43,362 bases of DNA from Clostridium luticellarii (GTDB lineage Bacteria > Bacillota > Clostridia > Clostridiales > Clostridiaceae): positions 1 through 43,362 of the forward strand of contig NZ_PVXP01000025.1 in the NCBI RefSeq assembly GCF_002995845.1. The letters are read 5' to 3'. The position numbers and the translations under genes were made by a program. Of the stretch, positions 25,796 through 34,364 are shown one piece after another. The notes beneath the pieces were generated by a model that did not search any database, was not told where the DNA came from, and saw only the letters and a list, made by a program, of their open reading frames with translations. Position 1 is the stretch's first letter. Each line of letters begins with the position of its first letter.

Positions 25796-26698
25796 CTAAT
25801 TATTACTTTTTTCAACTTTATGGCCGCCAAATTCATTTCTAAGTGCGGCAATAACTTTTCCTGTAAATGTATCGTCTTTTTCTGAACGAAACCTTGTAAA
25901 TAGGGACTCTGCAATAACAGGTATTGCTATATTGAGTTTCAATGCCTCTTGAACCGTCCACAGGCCTTCTCCATTGGAGTGAATTACACCTTTTATATCA
26001 TCAAGCTTTGGATCTTTTTTAAATACATTTTCCATCAATTCCATAAGCCATCCCCGTATAACAGAACCATGATTCCATACTTTAGCTATTTTCTTAAAAT
26101 CAAGCTGAAACTGACTTCTTTCAAGCACTTCAAATCCTTCCCCAATAGCTTCAAGCATTCCATACTCTATACCATTGTGCACCATTTTCACAAAATGACC
26201 CGTTCCATTTGTCCCCGTATGCAAATATCCATTTTCAACACTTATATCCTTTATAAGAGGCTCAATATATTTGAAGACTTCATCCTGGGCACCTACCATA
26301 GTACATGCTCCATGCCTTGCACCTTCTATTCCTCCGCTGGTTCCAACATCTACAAAATCTATCCCTTTTGATTTTATTTTTTCATATCTTCCCAAGGTAT
26401 CCCTGTAATGTGAATTACCACCATCTATTATTATGTCATTCTCATTTAATACAGGTAAAAGAGCATCTATCGTATCGTCTACCGGTTTTCCTGCAGGTAC
26501 CATAAGCCATATGATTTTTCTCCCCTGAAATTTCTTCACCAGTTTCTCTACACTATAGGCACCGGTGAAACCATCTTTTTCACCCTCTCTAACTTTCTGA
26601 GCATCACAATCATAAGCAACTACATTATGCCCATGGTCTTTCATATTCAATGCTATATTATATCCCATTTTTCCAAGTCCGATTAATCCTATATCCAT
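25796..26698 (-). CDS. gnd: 6-phosphogluconate dehydrogenase, decarboxylating (short GndB type)
   Basis: A 300-residue enzyme oxidising 6-phosphogluconate to ribulose-5-phosphate and CO2. The nucleotide motif is IGLIGLGKMGYNIALN, the substrate loop is VDVGTSGGIEGARHGAC, and the catalytic segment is GTGHFVKMVHNGIEYGMLEA with its Lys and His. It is the roughly 300-residue YqeC/GndB form, not the 470-residue form, and this form is often NAD-linked. It is the last gene of the four-gene alcohol-dehydrogenase operon. It provides the route from the kinase product to the pentose phosphate pathway. Confidence 0.92.
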   Translation of the reverse strand: MDIGLIGLGKMGYNIALNMKDHGHNVVAYDCDAQKVREGEKDGFTGAYSVEKLVKKFQGRKIIWLMVPAGKPVDDTIDALLPVLNENDIIIDGGNSHYRDTLGRYEKIKSKGIDFVDVGTSGGIEGARHGACTMVGAQDEVFKYIEPLIKDISVENGYLHTGTNGTGHFVKMVHNGIEYGMLEAIGEGFEVLERSQFQLDFKKIAKVWNHGSVIRGWLMELMENVFKKDPKLDDIKGVIHSNGEGLWTVQEALKLNIAIPVIAESLFTRFRSEKDDTFTGKVIAALRNEFGGHKVEKSNN

Positions 26699-26723
26699 TA
26701 GAACACCTCAAATTCATTTAAAT

Positions 26724-27755
26724 TTATTTGATAAACCACTTTGATTCTTCATGAGTATCCAAATATTTTTTTAATTCTCTTAACAATAAGTATGGAGTTT
26801 TATTGAAAGTATCATTGGTTGCGCCAGCAAGATGCGGGGTAATTGTTACATTATCCATTTTATGCAGCGGATGATCCTCTTGCAGCGGTTCAGTCCAAAA
26901 CACATCTAAGGCTGCCCCTCCAATTTTATGATTTTCCAGTGCATCCATAAGTGCAGCTTCGTCAATCAAGCCTGCCCTGGCTGTATTAACCAGATATGCA
27001 GTGGACTTCATGCTGGAAATCTCTTTTTTCCCTATAAGCCCTTTAGTCTCCTGGCTGAGTCTTGCATGGATACTTATTATATCCGACTGGCTGCATAACT
27101 CTTCCAAAGAGGCTACTTTTGCATTGTATTCTTTTAACACATCTTCATTTATAAAAGGATCATAGACTATCAAATTAACATCAAATCCGGATAATTTTTT
27201 TGCAACTAGTTTTCCGATATATCCAAATCCAATCAACCCCACTGTCTTACCTGCCATATCGCCCATGAAACCTGAATTTGCATATTTTTTCTTCCATTCT
27301 CCTTTAATAAGTGCTTCATGACCTTTCGCAACATTACGCAATTGTGCCAGCATAAGTGCTATAGTAAAATCTGAAACAGCTTCTGCATTTCGTCCCATAG
27401 TTCTCATGACCTTGATGCCCTTTTTAGCTGCAGCTTTCACATCAACATTCTCAACTCCACCTCTGCAGACACCTATATAGGATGCATTGCTTGCATTTAT
27501 CAGTTTTTCACTTACAGGTGTATGATGAGTTACAATTACATCTGCATCTTCAACTGCTTCATTCAATTCTTCAGGTGGTTTACCTGCCCCAGGCCCTAAC
27601 TTTTCAACCTGACTTCTCAAATACCAGAATTCTTCTTCACTCTTAGGCTTCCAATTTACCTCTTTTACCTCAGCATTACTTCCAAATATCTCATGTACCG
27701 CAGCACTTAAAGTTTTTGATGATAACATAGGATCACCTATAACAAGAAATTTCAT
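26724..27755 (-). CDS. D-2-hydroxyacid dehydrogenase family protein
   Basis: A 343-residue NAD(P)-dependent oxidoreductase. The NAD motif VGLIGFGYIGKLVAKKL is near residue 170. Catalytic candidates are the Arg in NTARAGLIDE, an acidic residue near DVFWTEPLQEDHP and the His of TPHLAGAT. It is divergent from the other 2-hydroxyacid dehydrogenase in this window, with an about 35-residue longer N-terminal half. GGAGGAGG precedes the ATG. Its position between gnd and an FGGY kinase suggests reduction of a keto sugar acid or oxidation of a sugar-derived hydroxyacid; the substrate is not readable from sequence. Confidence 0.82.
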   Translation of the reverse strand: MKFLVIGDPMLSSKTLSAAVHEIFGSNAEVKEVNWKPKSEEEFWYLRSQVEKLGPGAGKPPEELNEAVEDADVIVTHHTPVSEKLINASNASYIGVCRGGVENVDVKAAAKKGIKVMRTMGRNAEAVSDFTIALMLAQLRNVAKGHEALIKGEWKKKYANSGFMGDMAGKTVGLIGFGYIGKLVAKKLSGFDVNLIVYDPFINEDVLKEYNAKVASLEELCSQSDIISIHARLSQETKGLIGKKEISSMKSTAYLVNTARAGLIDEAALMDALENHKIGGAALDVFWTEPLQEDHPLHKMDNVTITPHLAGATNDTFNKTPYLLLRELKKYLDTHEESKWFIK

Positions 27756-27773
27756 TTTTATTCCTCCTCCGAA

Positions 27774-29288
27774 TTAATTTATTTTTTTCAAAATACGATT
27801 TATACTATAATTTGTTTCTTTTAATGCCAGATATACTTTTTTATAAACTTCATCCATTATGAGATGATATTTTCTATGACGTCCGGGATCCGGCTCATAT
27901 ATGGTTTCCTTTTTACGGGTTTTCTCTATTGCATCAGATGGGCTCTTATATATTCCACTGCCTAGCCCCGCAAGCATCGCCGCACCTAATGTGACTTCTT
28001 CAGGTACTTCCATACAGATAACAGGTTTACCCAATATATCAGCTTTAAGCTGCATCCAGAATGAGGAATTCACAGCTCCGCCCACTACATGTATACGATT
28101 TATTTTGTTGTGGGTTACTTCCTCCAGTTTTTCTATTATAACAGTGGATTCATAGCACAATCCCTCCAAAATAGACCTGACAATGTCACCCCTTGTATGT
28201 GAAGTTGTAAGGCCAACAAAAGCACCTCTTGAAAACGGATCCGCGCCCGGCACATATTTCCCCCGAAAATGAGGAAGCATTATAACTCCATTTGCTCCTA
28301 TAGTTGACTGCTGAGCTTCGGAAATCATTTTTGTCACATCTTCCCTTGCTATTTCTTTATGAAACCAATCCAGAATCACACCGGATGAAATAACCTGTCC
28401 TGCAATATAATATTTATTATTGACTACATAATTGACACAGGTGAAATTAGTACTGATATGTTTCATATCATTTACAGGATTATCTGTTACCATTAAAATC
28501 TGTTCACTTGTGCCAACAGCACTTAAAACTTCACCACTTTCACATAACCCTGAAGCAAATGCACCGCACACATAGTCCATGCCTCCCGTATACACTGGAG
28601 TATCAGCTTCAATGCCTGTAAGTACAGATGCTTCCTTGGTTACTCTTCCCAATAATTCTCCTGAGGGTTTTAAATTCGAACACATTTCCATAGGAATATC
28701 CGCATGGTCCAGAATTTCCTTTGACCAACATTTATTCTCCAAATCAAAAGCCATTGTGCGGCACCCTATGGAATAGTCCACACAAGCTTTTCCCGTAAGT
28801 CTATACGCAATATAATCCTGCATGGAAAGCCAATGTTTTACTGACTTGAATTTTTCGGGATTCCTTTTCCTTATCCACTGTATTTTCGTTATTCCTGCCA
28901 TGGGATTAGGCACAAACCCCGTTATGGAATACACCTTTTCATCACCAAAGGTATTCTTCCACCAATTGGCAACTTCTTTGGTCCTGGTATCAAACCAGGT
29001 TATGGAACGGTGAATCCAATTATCATTTTCATCCAGAAGCACCCCTGCTGCTCCCATACTTGCAACTGCAATTCCATCAATTTTTTCACCCTTCAACTGT
29101 CTGGAAAGTTCTTTCAATATATCTTGAACTGCACTCCACAACTGACCTGGATCAAATTCCGACCAATTGTTTCCCAGATAATAAGTTTCAGTTTTATGTT
29201 TTGCAAAGGCTTTCATTTCTCCATTTACGTCATAAGCTACCGCTTTGCAGTTTGTAGTTCCCACATCTATACCAACTAAACAGCACAT
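27774..29288 (-). CDS. FGGY family carbohydrate kinase
   Basis: A 504-residue sugar kinase. The N-terminal phosphate motif is LVGIDVGTTNCKAVAYD, the middle TPVYTGGMDYVCGAFASG and the C-terminal IHVVGGAVNSSFWMQLKADI are characteristic. It is only distantly similar to the other FGGY kinase here, so a different substrate is likely (a ketose, polyol or aldonate). GGGGGG lies just upstream of the ATG. The gene lies 28 bases after the alcohol dehydrogenase gene, suggesting that an alcohol oxidised by the dehydrogenase becomes the kinase substrate. Confidence 0.85.
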   Translation of the reverse strand: MCCLVGIDVGTTNCKAVAYDVNGEMKAFAKHKTETYYLGNNWSEFDPGQLWSAVQDILKELSRQLKGEKIDGIAVASMGAAGVLLDENDNWIHRSITWFDTRTKEVANWWKNTFGDEKVYSITGFVPNPMAGITKIQWIRKRNPEKFKSVKHWLSMQDYIAYRLTGKACVDYSIGCRTMAFDLENKCWSKEILDHADIPMEMCSNLKPSGELLGRVTKEASVLTGIEADTPVYTGGMDYVCGAFASGLCESGEVLSAVGTSEQILMVTDNPVNDMKHISTNFTCVNYVVNNKYYIAGQVISSGVILDWFHKEIAREDVTKMISEAQQSTIGANGVIMLPHFRGKYVPGADPFSRGAFVGLTTSHTRGDIVRSILEGLCYESTVIIEKLEEVTHNKINRIHVVGGAVNSSFWMQLKADILGKPVICMEVPEEVTLGAAMLAGLGSGIYKSPSDAIEKTRKKETIYEPDPGRHRKYHLIMDEVYKKVYLALKETNYSINRILKKIN

Positions 29289-29316
29289 ATATTTCCCCCC
29301 ATGAAGACATACAAAA

Positions 29317-30411
29317 TTATTTAACGACCTTTACTCCCGGAAGCTTTTTAAATTCATCCCCTATTTCATCTATACAAGGCGTTACACTTACACGTAATGC
29401 ATCTCTATTTTTCACAAGTTTCATGCCATCGACTATTTTATCAAGCGTTACAACATGAGTCAGTATATCCCTGGCTGAAACTTTTCCACTTCTTATCATT
29501 TCCAATGCAAGGGCATTGTGCCTCGGTGCCGATGAAAAAGTACCATAAACAGTAATTTGCCTATAATGCAGAAGGTTTGAATCAAGCTCCACTGTTGGCT
29601 GATCTTTGGGCAGTCCAGCAAAGAAACATACTTTGCCCATTTTACTTGCCATATTTATTCCCATTTTTTCAGCTTCTGCAGAACCTGCAGTGACAATTAC
29701 CACATTGGCACCTAATCCATCTGTCAAATTCATTACTTCTTTTACTGCATCTGTTTTGCCTGAGCATATATATTCATCAAATCCAAATTTTTTTGTGGAT
29801 TCCAGTCGCTTTTCACTTCTGTTTATTATGAAGACTTTACCTGCCCCCTTTGCTCTTGCAACTTCCGCATGCATACACCCTATAGGTCCGGCACCTATTA
29901 CAGCTACTGTATTTCCTAATTTTACATCTATTACTTCCTGTGCATTTAAAACGCAGGCCAGCGGTTCTGCAAGAGATGCTTCCAGATATGTGACTTCATC
30001 AGGAATATAGTTTATATTACCTGCTTTAATTGCAGCCGCAGGTACAAGCATATATTCCTCAAAACCGCCATTATAATGATGTGCAATAGTAGTACGATGA
30101 TAACACATATTCTGCCAGCCAGAAAGACAATAGGAACAGGAACCGCATCCTATAGCCGGTGCAACGATTACACGCTGACCCACACTATATTTTTTCACAT
30201 CTGATGCAACTTCAACAATTTCTCCTGCAATTTCATGTCCTAGAACTATAGGAGGTTTTATAGCCTTATGTCCAAATCTAAAAGTTCTCAAATCCCCTCC
30301 ACAAATAGCACATGTTTTGACCTTGATAAGCACTGTTCCCTGCTCAATCTTAGGTTTTTCAATATCTTTAATTTCTATTTTCCCAATTCCACCATATACA
30401 GCTGCTTTCAT
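29317..30411 (-). CDS. Zinc-dependent alcohol dehydrogenase (sorbitol/idonate dehydrogenase type)
   Basis: A 364-residue medium-chain dehydrogenase. Catalytic zinc ligands are in TCAICGGD and VLGHEIAGE. The structural zinc loop GCGSCSYCLSGWQNMC has all four Cys. The Rossmann motif AVIGAGPIGCMHAEVARA lies near residue 170. Relatives oxidise polyols or L-idonate at a secondary hydroxyl. I chose ATG 30411, giving MKAAVYGGIGK with AAGGAAGG upstream. It is the first gene of the operon, divergent from rpiR. L-idonate 5-dehydrogenase is one candidate because gluconate transport and phosphorylation genes follow, but polyol specificity is equally possible. Confidence 0.87.
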   Translation of the reverse strand: MKAAVYGGIGKIEIKDIEKPKIEQGTVLIKVKTCAICGGDLRTFRFGHKAIKPPIVLGHEIAGEIVEVASDVKKYSVGQRVIVAPAIGCGSCSYCLSGWQNMCYHRTTIAHHYNGGFEEYMLVPAAAIKAGNINYIPDEVTYLEASLAEPLACVLNAQEVIDVKLGNTVAVIGAGPIGCMHAEVARAKGAGKVFIINRSEKRLESTKKFGFDEYICSGKTDAVKEVMNLTDGLGANVVIVTAGSAEAEKMGINMASKMGKVCFFAGLPKDQPTVELDSNLLHYRQITVYGTFSSAPRHNALALEMIRSGKVSARDILTHVVTLDKIVDGMKLVKNRDALRVSVTPCIDEIGDEFKKLPGVKVVK

Positions 30412-30445
30412 ATACACCAATTCCTTCCTTTTAAATATATTATGC

Positions 30446-30525
30446 AAAAAATATTTTCATAATTATTATATCATGTAATAAAAAATAATCAATAAGAAAA
30501 ATATTTTTTTCATTTGATATTTTTC
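30446..30525 (-). promoter_or_regulatory. Alcohol-dehydrogenase operon promoter with repeated GAAAATATTTTT motif
   Basis: On the minus strand TTGATT (30492-30487), a 16-base spacer and TATAAT (30470-30465) form a promoter. GAAAATATTTTTT (30458-30446) lies 6 bases below the -10. A similar palindromic GAAAAATATTTTTTTC is at 30496-30511 and a half-site GATATTTTTC at 30516-30525, between the divergent operon and rpiR. Confidence 0.55.
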
Positions 30526-30735
30526 TTGTTTTTTCTCAGTACCTATCATTTTCTATCCAATTCACAATTATAAATAGACAATTTATATAAAAAATAAGTT
30601 CGAAGTTTAAAATAAGAATATAAATTCTAAGCCTAAAAATTACTTGATAAAATTTATTATAATGTTAATATTTATGTTATAATAAGTGGTGTTGTCATAA
30701 ACTCATATAATTTATCAATTGAAAAGGAGGTAGCT
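30526..30735. other. Remainder of the divergent ADH-RpiR intergenic region
   Basis: Very AT-rich; with the promoter above, the gap totals 324 bases. It holds a TATAAT at 30678-30683 that could serve rpiR, and AAAAGGAGG directly before its ATG. No gene or strong structure is visible. Confidence 0.4.
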
Positions 30736-31593
30736 ATGGATAATATAGAGAACAACGATTGTCTAATGAGAATAAGAGATACTTATGGCAGTTTGAAAAA
30801 AGCAGAAAAAAAAGCAGCTCAATACATTCTCGAAAATCCTGAAAGTATTATCCATTTATCTATTACTGAATTTGCTTATGAGAGTAAAGCAAGTGAAACC
30901 ACAATTTTTAGACTTTGTAATAAACTTGGATATAAAGGTTATCAGGACCTTAAAATAAATTTGGCCAGTACCATAGTAAAACCGGTTGAAAACATATTTG
31001 AAGGCATTAAGACAAACGATGACATGTATATAATAATGCAAAAAGTTATGAATTCCAGTACATACAGTATAAAAAAAACCATAAGTGAAAATGAAAGTTC
31101 CGAAATGGAGAGAGCTGTTGATTTAATACTAAATGCAAAAGAACTGATGTTTTTTGGGATGGGAGGATCTTGGTCCGTTGCCTTAGATGCATATCACGAA
31201 TTTATAAGGACAGGAATACCCTGTGTTTGCAACTGTGATTCCCATTGGCAGATCATGCATGCTTCCATGGTGAGAAATAATGACGTAATATTTGCATTTT
31301 CCACTTCAGGAAGCAACAAGGATTTAATTGATTCTATAAAAATGGGTAGAAAAAACGGTGCCAAAATCATTTCTATAACCAGCAACAATAAATCTCCGCT
31401 GCAAAAAATTTCAGATGTAATACTGACATCCTATGGGAAAGAATCAATGATAAGAAGTCAGGCCATGGAATCTAGAATTACATCCCTAATACTGGTTGAT
31501 TGTCTGTTCGTGGGAGTGGCTTTAAAGAGATTGGATACAACATTGGAAAATATCAATAAAATAAGATCTGCAATAGCAGTAAAAAGGTATTAG
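30736..31593 (+). CDS. MurR/RpiR family transcriptional regulator
   Basis: A 285-residue regulator. Residues 1-80 form the RpiR helix-turn-helix domain (SLKKAEKKAAQYILENPE, then SKASETTIFRLCNKLGYKGYQ). Residues about 125-255 form a SIS sugar-phosphate-binding domain (LMFFGMGGSWSVALDAYHEF; DVIFAFSTSGSNKDLIDSIK). It should respond to a phosphorylated sugar or sugar acid. It is transcribed divergently from the alcohol dehydrogenase operon and is the only regulator in the island, so it probably controls both sugar-acid operons. Confidence 0.92.
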   Translation: MDNIENNDCLMRIRDTYGSLKKAEKKAAQYILENPESIIHLSITEFAYESKASETTIFRLCNKLGYKGYQDLKINLASTIVKPVENIFEGIKTNDDMYIIMQKVMNSSTYSIKKTISENESSEMERAVDLILNAKELMFFGMGGSWSVALDAYHEFIRTGIPCVCNCDSHWQIMHASMVRNNDVIFAFSTSGSNKDLIDSIKMGRKNGAKIISITSNNKSPLQKISDVILTSYGKESMIRSQAMESRITSLILVDCLFVGVALKRLDTTLENINKIRSAIAVKRY

Positions 31594-31615
31594 ATAAGTT
31601 TCAAAAAATACACAG

Positions 31616-31647
31616 AAAATAAGTACCCACTATAGGGTACTTATTTT
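31616..31647. terminator. Bidirectional terminator between rpiR and the eight-gene operon
   Basis: AAAATAAGTACCC and GGGTACTTATTTT form a 13-bp perfect stem with the loop ACTATA. T-rich sequence follows on both strands. It may end both rpiR and the convergent operon. Confidence 0.82.
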
Positions 31648-31649
31648 CA

Positions 31650-31921
31650 AAATTTAAAGGGGTACAATTTATATACTATATCATGGCAGTTGCACTTAAA
31701 TTTACGGTACCCTGCAACCACAGACACCATTTGATTAAATGATTTTGGGGGTTTACTATTTTTATTTTCTTTATGATATTTTCTTGGAACACTTATCATT
31801 ATATATAGTATTTGTTACAACTTAATGTCATATTTATAAACTATCTGTGAACATTATAAATTTTATTTAAAAATTTCGCACCAATTAAATTGTAAATATA
31901 CAGCATATGTTTTTCACATTT
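31650..31921. other. Non-coding region after the eight-gene operon, with a GC-richer structured island
   Basis: The gap between rpiR and the operon is 328 bases. Within it, 31655-31740 is less AT-rich and can form GTTGCA/TGCAAC pairs (31689-31694 with 31713-31718), with GGGTAC/GTACCC pairing interleaved. No reading frame or known RNA family is recognised. The rest is featureless AT-rich sequence. Confidence 0.35.
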
Positions 31922-33148
31922 CTATTTATTGTTCATCCAAGTTTCCATAAAAATAGAATTCGCTAGCTCCCTTATTTTTTGAAAATCATTTTTTCTGATA
32001 TACTCCCATCCTATCCATCTAAAAGATGAATTTTCAGGCAATCTGTTATTAACATATGGATTAAGTGATGGACAGCACCCCTTTGCACATTGGTTTCCAA
32101 AATTTTTTCCTGTAATCAATTTCACAATTTCATGAAATTCTGTCCACTTTGATCTTTTTATCATCATGTATAAAGGATATATGAAGGCCCCATCCTCAGG
32201 CCATATAATAATAATATCTTCATCATGCCTCCCGCAGCATTTTGCAAAAAACCAGGGTATTATATAAACAGCAGCACCTTTATTTCCTGACATTCCAGCT
32301 ATTTTAGCCATTTTGGCTGCATCCCAAATATCTTTTACATTATGAGCAAGCATCTTTAATCCTTTTTCTCCATAATCCTTGTATATATAATGGAGTACTG
32401 CCGCTGAAACAGACTTCGGTCCCCCTTCAACAATGATATTATTTCTATATTCATCTTTAAATAAATCGCTCCATCTTTTAGGTACTTTAAAACCTCCAAG
32501 TTTTTTCTTGTCTACAAGCAAAATATATGGAGAAACAGAATAGATTGTATATCCTCCGTCATTATCCACACACCCAAGATTTGAAAAATTGCTGTTTATA
32601 TTTGTACCTTCCCAGACGGATTTAAAATACCTTTTTTCAACTAAATTATGAAAAAATTCTATGTTGAAATAATTTTCAAATCCAAAAGAAATAAGTATAT
32701 CTGGAAATTCATCAATATTTTTTATCTTCCACATAGATGAATATTTCTCATTTTTACTGTGTCCACAGGGTATATAACATTTTAGCAATTTCCCCGTATA
32801 CTCTTTATATTTATAAATAAGTCTTTCTAAATTTTGCTTAAAAACAAGTTTTATGGGGCATGGGACACAGCCAAATAGATTTAAATTAGTTTCATCAGAT
32901 ATGGTTTTAATGTAAAAATCACTCATTTCTTCCTTTTCATCAATTTTATTTTCAACAATGTCTAAAAACAATGGTATATTCAAATTTTTAACCTTTAAAA
33001 TGGTTTGAAGCATAGTTTTTTCTCCAAATTTATCTAATGCATCTTTTGGGTCTCTTATATCAAAACCATACATCTTAAAAATATCTATTACTAAAGGATA
33101 TTTTTCGATTAGATCCTTAATACATATTTTTGAATCAATTTTATCCAT
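31922..33148 (-). CDS. Cytosolic PBP2-like protein A with N-terminal helical domain
   Basis: A 408-residue protein with no signal peptide. Residues 1 to about 70 form a helical domain (IKDLIEKYPLVIDIFKMYGF) like DUF1858/ScdA_N modules; it aligns position for position with the N-terminus of the ABC ATPase in the same operon. Residues about 88-400 resemble type-2 periplasmic binding proteins of the Fe3+/polyamine kind (LVDKKKLGGFKVPKRWSDLF; IIWPEDGAFIYPLYMM). Candidate metal ligands are CVPCP (94-98), CGH (128-130) and FAKCC (about 303-304), matching the Cys positions of two paralogues here. It is the last gene of the operon. I infer an intracellular metal or cofactor carrier; no function is established. 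Confidence 0.72.
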   Translation of the reverse strand: MDKIDSKICIKDLIEKYPLVIDIFKMYGFDIRDPKDALDKFGEKTMLQTILKVKNLNIPLFLDIVENKIDEKEEMSDFYIKTISDETNLNLFGCVPCPIKLVFKQNLERLIYKYKEYTGKLLKCYIPCGHSKNEKYSSMWKIKNIDEFPDILISFGFENYFNIEFFHNLVEKRYFKSVWEGTNINSNFSNLGCVDNDGGYTIYSVSPYILLVDKKKLGGFKVPKRWSDLFKDEYRNNIIVEGGPKSVSAAVLHYIYKDYGEKGLKMLAHNVKDIWDAAKMAKIAGMSGNKGAAVYIIPWFFAKCCGRHDEDIIIIWPEDGAFIYPLYMMIKRSKWTEFHEIVKLITGKNFGNQCAKGCCPSLNPYVNNRLPENSSFRWIGWEYIRKNDFQKIRELANSIFMETWMNNK

Positions 33149-33223
33149 AGTTTTTTTACTCCAATTTTTATATATTTTATAATTACCTATAAATTACAAA
33201 TAGATTTGTCAATTTATATAAAA

Positions 33224-34336
33224 CTATGATTCTGGAGGTAAATGCTGTAAAATTCTATCGGCTTCATTATCAGTCAAATTATAATGGTAGAATTTCGAAT
33301 AATACTCTTTAATTTCCTTTCTCATATCAAGATCCTTGAACAAATCTGGATGAAGTACCTTTGCTATATATTCCAAGAGCAAAACTCCCTCGCTACTGTA
33401 ATCCCAAACAGCCACACCCTCTGGGTTAACATAGACTTTATTATCCTTTACTGCTTTAACATCACTCCATTTTGGATCATTTAAAATCAATTTGGTATTG
33501 TCAACACGTCCCATAAAAATAACATCTGGATTCCACTTCAATACTTCCTCCATAGTTGGTTTTGTCATCATTTCCTGCTTAGAATCCTTGGTTACAAGTA
33601 CACCTCCCGCCATTTCCACATACCACTCCGTATATGAATTACGTCCATGGCTGCTAAGAGCATCAGGACCCCTAACGTAATAAACTTTTGGTTTTTCAGC
33701 TTCAGATAACTTAGATGTCCTTGATGTTACATATTTAACCTTTTTATCAAAATATGCACACCACTCATCTGCCGCTTTGACTGCATCTTCTCCAAATACT
33801 TGTCCAAATACTTTAACTTCCTGCTTAATATATTTTTGAAAGGATGCTGCACTGTCCGGGTTGCCTGTAGATTTCTGAGTGACTACCACCGGAATCCCTG
33901 AACTCGTCATCTTGTTTAAAGGTTTTGGTGTATCCCAGAAAAATACAACATCTATCTTTTTATTTATGAGATCCTCTACATTAGGATCTGCAAATGAAGT
34001 TGTTGCAGAAATTTTTTTAACATCAGGATAAACTTTTGCAGCCCACTTAGAACTTATCGGCATACTTAGTACAATCTTTTTTTCCTGTCCAAGTAACATG
34101 ACCATCTCATATGAGGGCCCTCCAAAACTTGCAACCTTGTCAACTTTATCAGGAACTTTTACTTTTCTGCCTGCCATATCAGTTACTTGCCGTGTATTAT
34201 TTTTTTGTCCTGCTGTATTACCGCTGGTCTGGGACACAGTTTTACCACCACATGCTGTGAAGCCAATGGCTAAAGTAGTGCTCATACCTATGGCTGTAAT
34301 TACACTCAAGATTCTCCTTCTTAGTTTTTTCTTCAT
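33224..34336 (-). CDS. FecB-type ABC substrate-binding lipoprotein
   Basis: A 370-residue receptor of the iron-siderophore/cobalamin type. The signal peptide MKKKLRRRILSVITAIG ends in an FTAC lipobox. The binding domain starts with RQVTDMAGRKVKVPDKVDKV and continues with WNPDVIFMGR and WSDVKAVKDNKVYVNPEG, all typical. The C-terminus ends in YYSKFYHYNLTDNEA, also seen in the second receptor of this operon. I chose ATG 34336 with AAGGGAGA upstream. Adjacent to the ABC ATPase gene. Ligand could be an iron chelate, corrinoid or other metal complex. Confidence 0.88.
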   Translation of the reverse strand: MKKKLRRRILSVITAIGMSTTLAIGFTACGGKTVSQTSGNTAGQKNNTRQVTDMAGRKVKVPDKVDKVASFGGPSYEMVMLLGQEKKIVLSMPISSKWAAKVYPDVKKISATTSFADPNVEDLINKKIDVVFFWDTPKPLNKMTSSGIPVVVTQKSTGNPDSAASFQKYIKQEVKVFGQVFGEDAVKAADEWCAYFDKKVKYVTSRTSKLSEAEKPKVYYVRGPDALSSHGRNSYTEWYVEMAGGVLVTKDSKQEMMTKPTMEEVLKWNPDVIFMGRVDNTKLILNDPKWSDVKAVKDNKVYVNPEGVAVWDYSSEGVLLLEYIAKVLHPDLFKDLDMRKEIKEYYSKFYHYNLTDNEADRILQHLPPES

Positions 34337-34364
34337 TTTTATATCTCCCTTTTCCAATTTTAAT

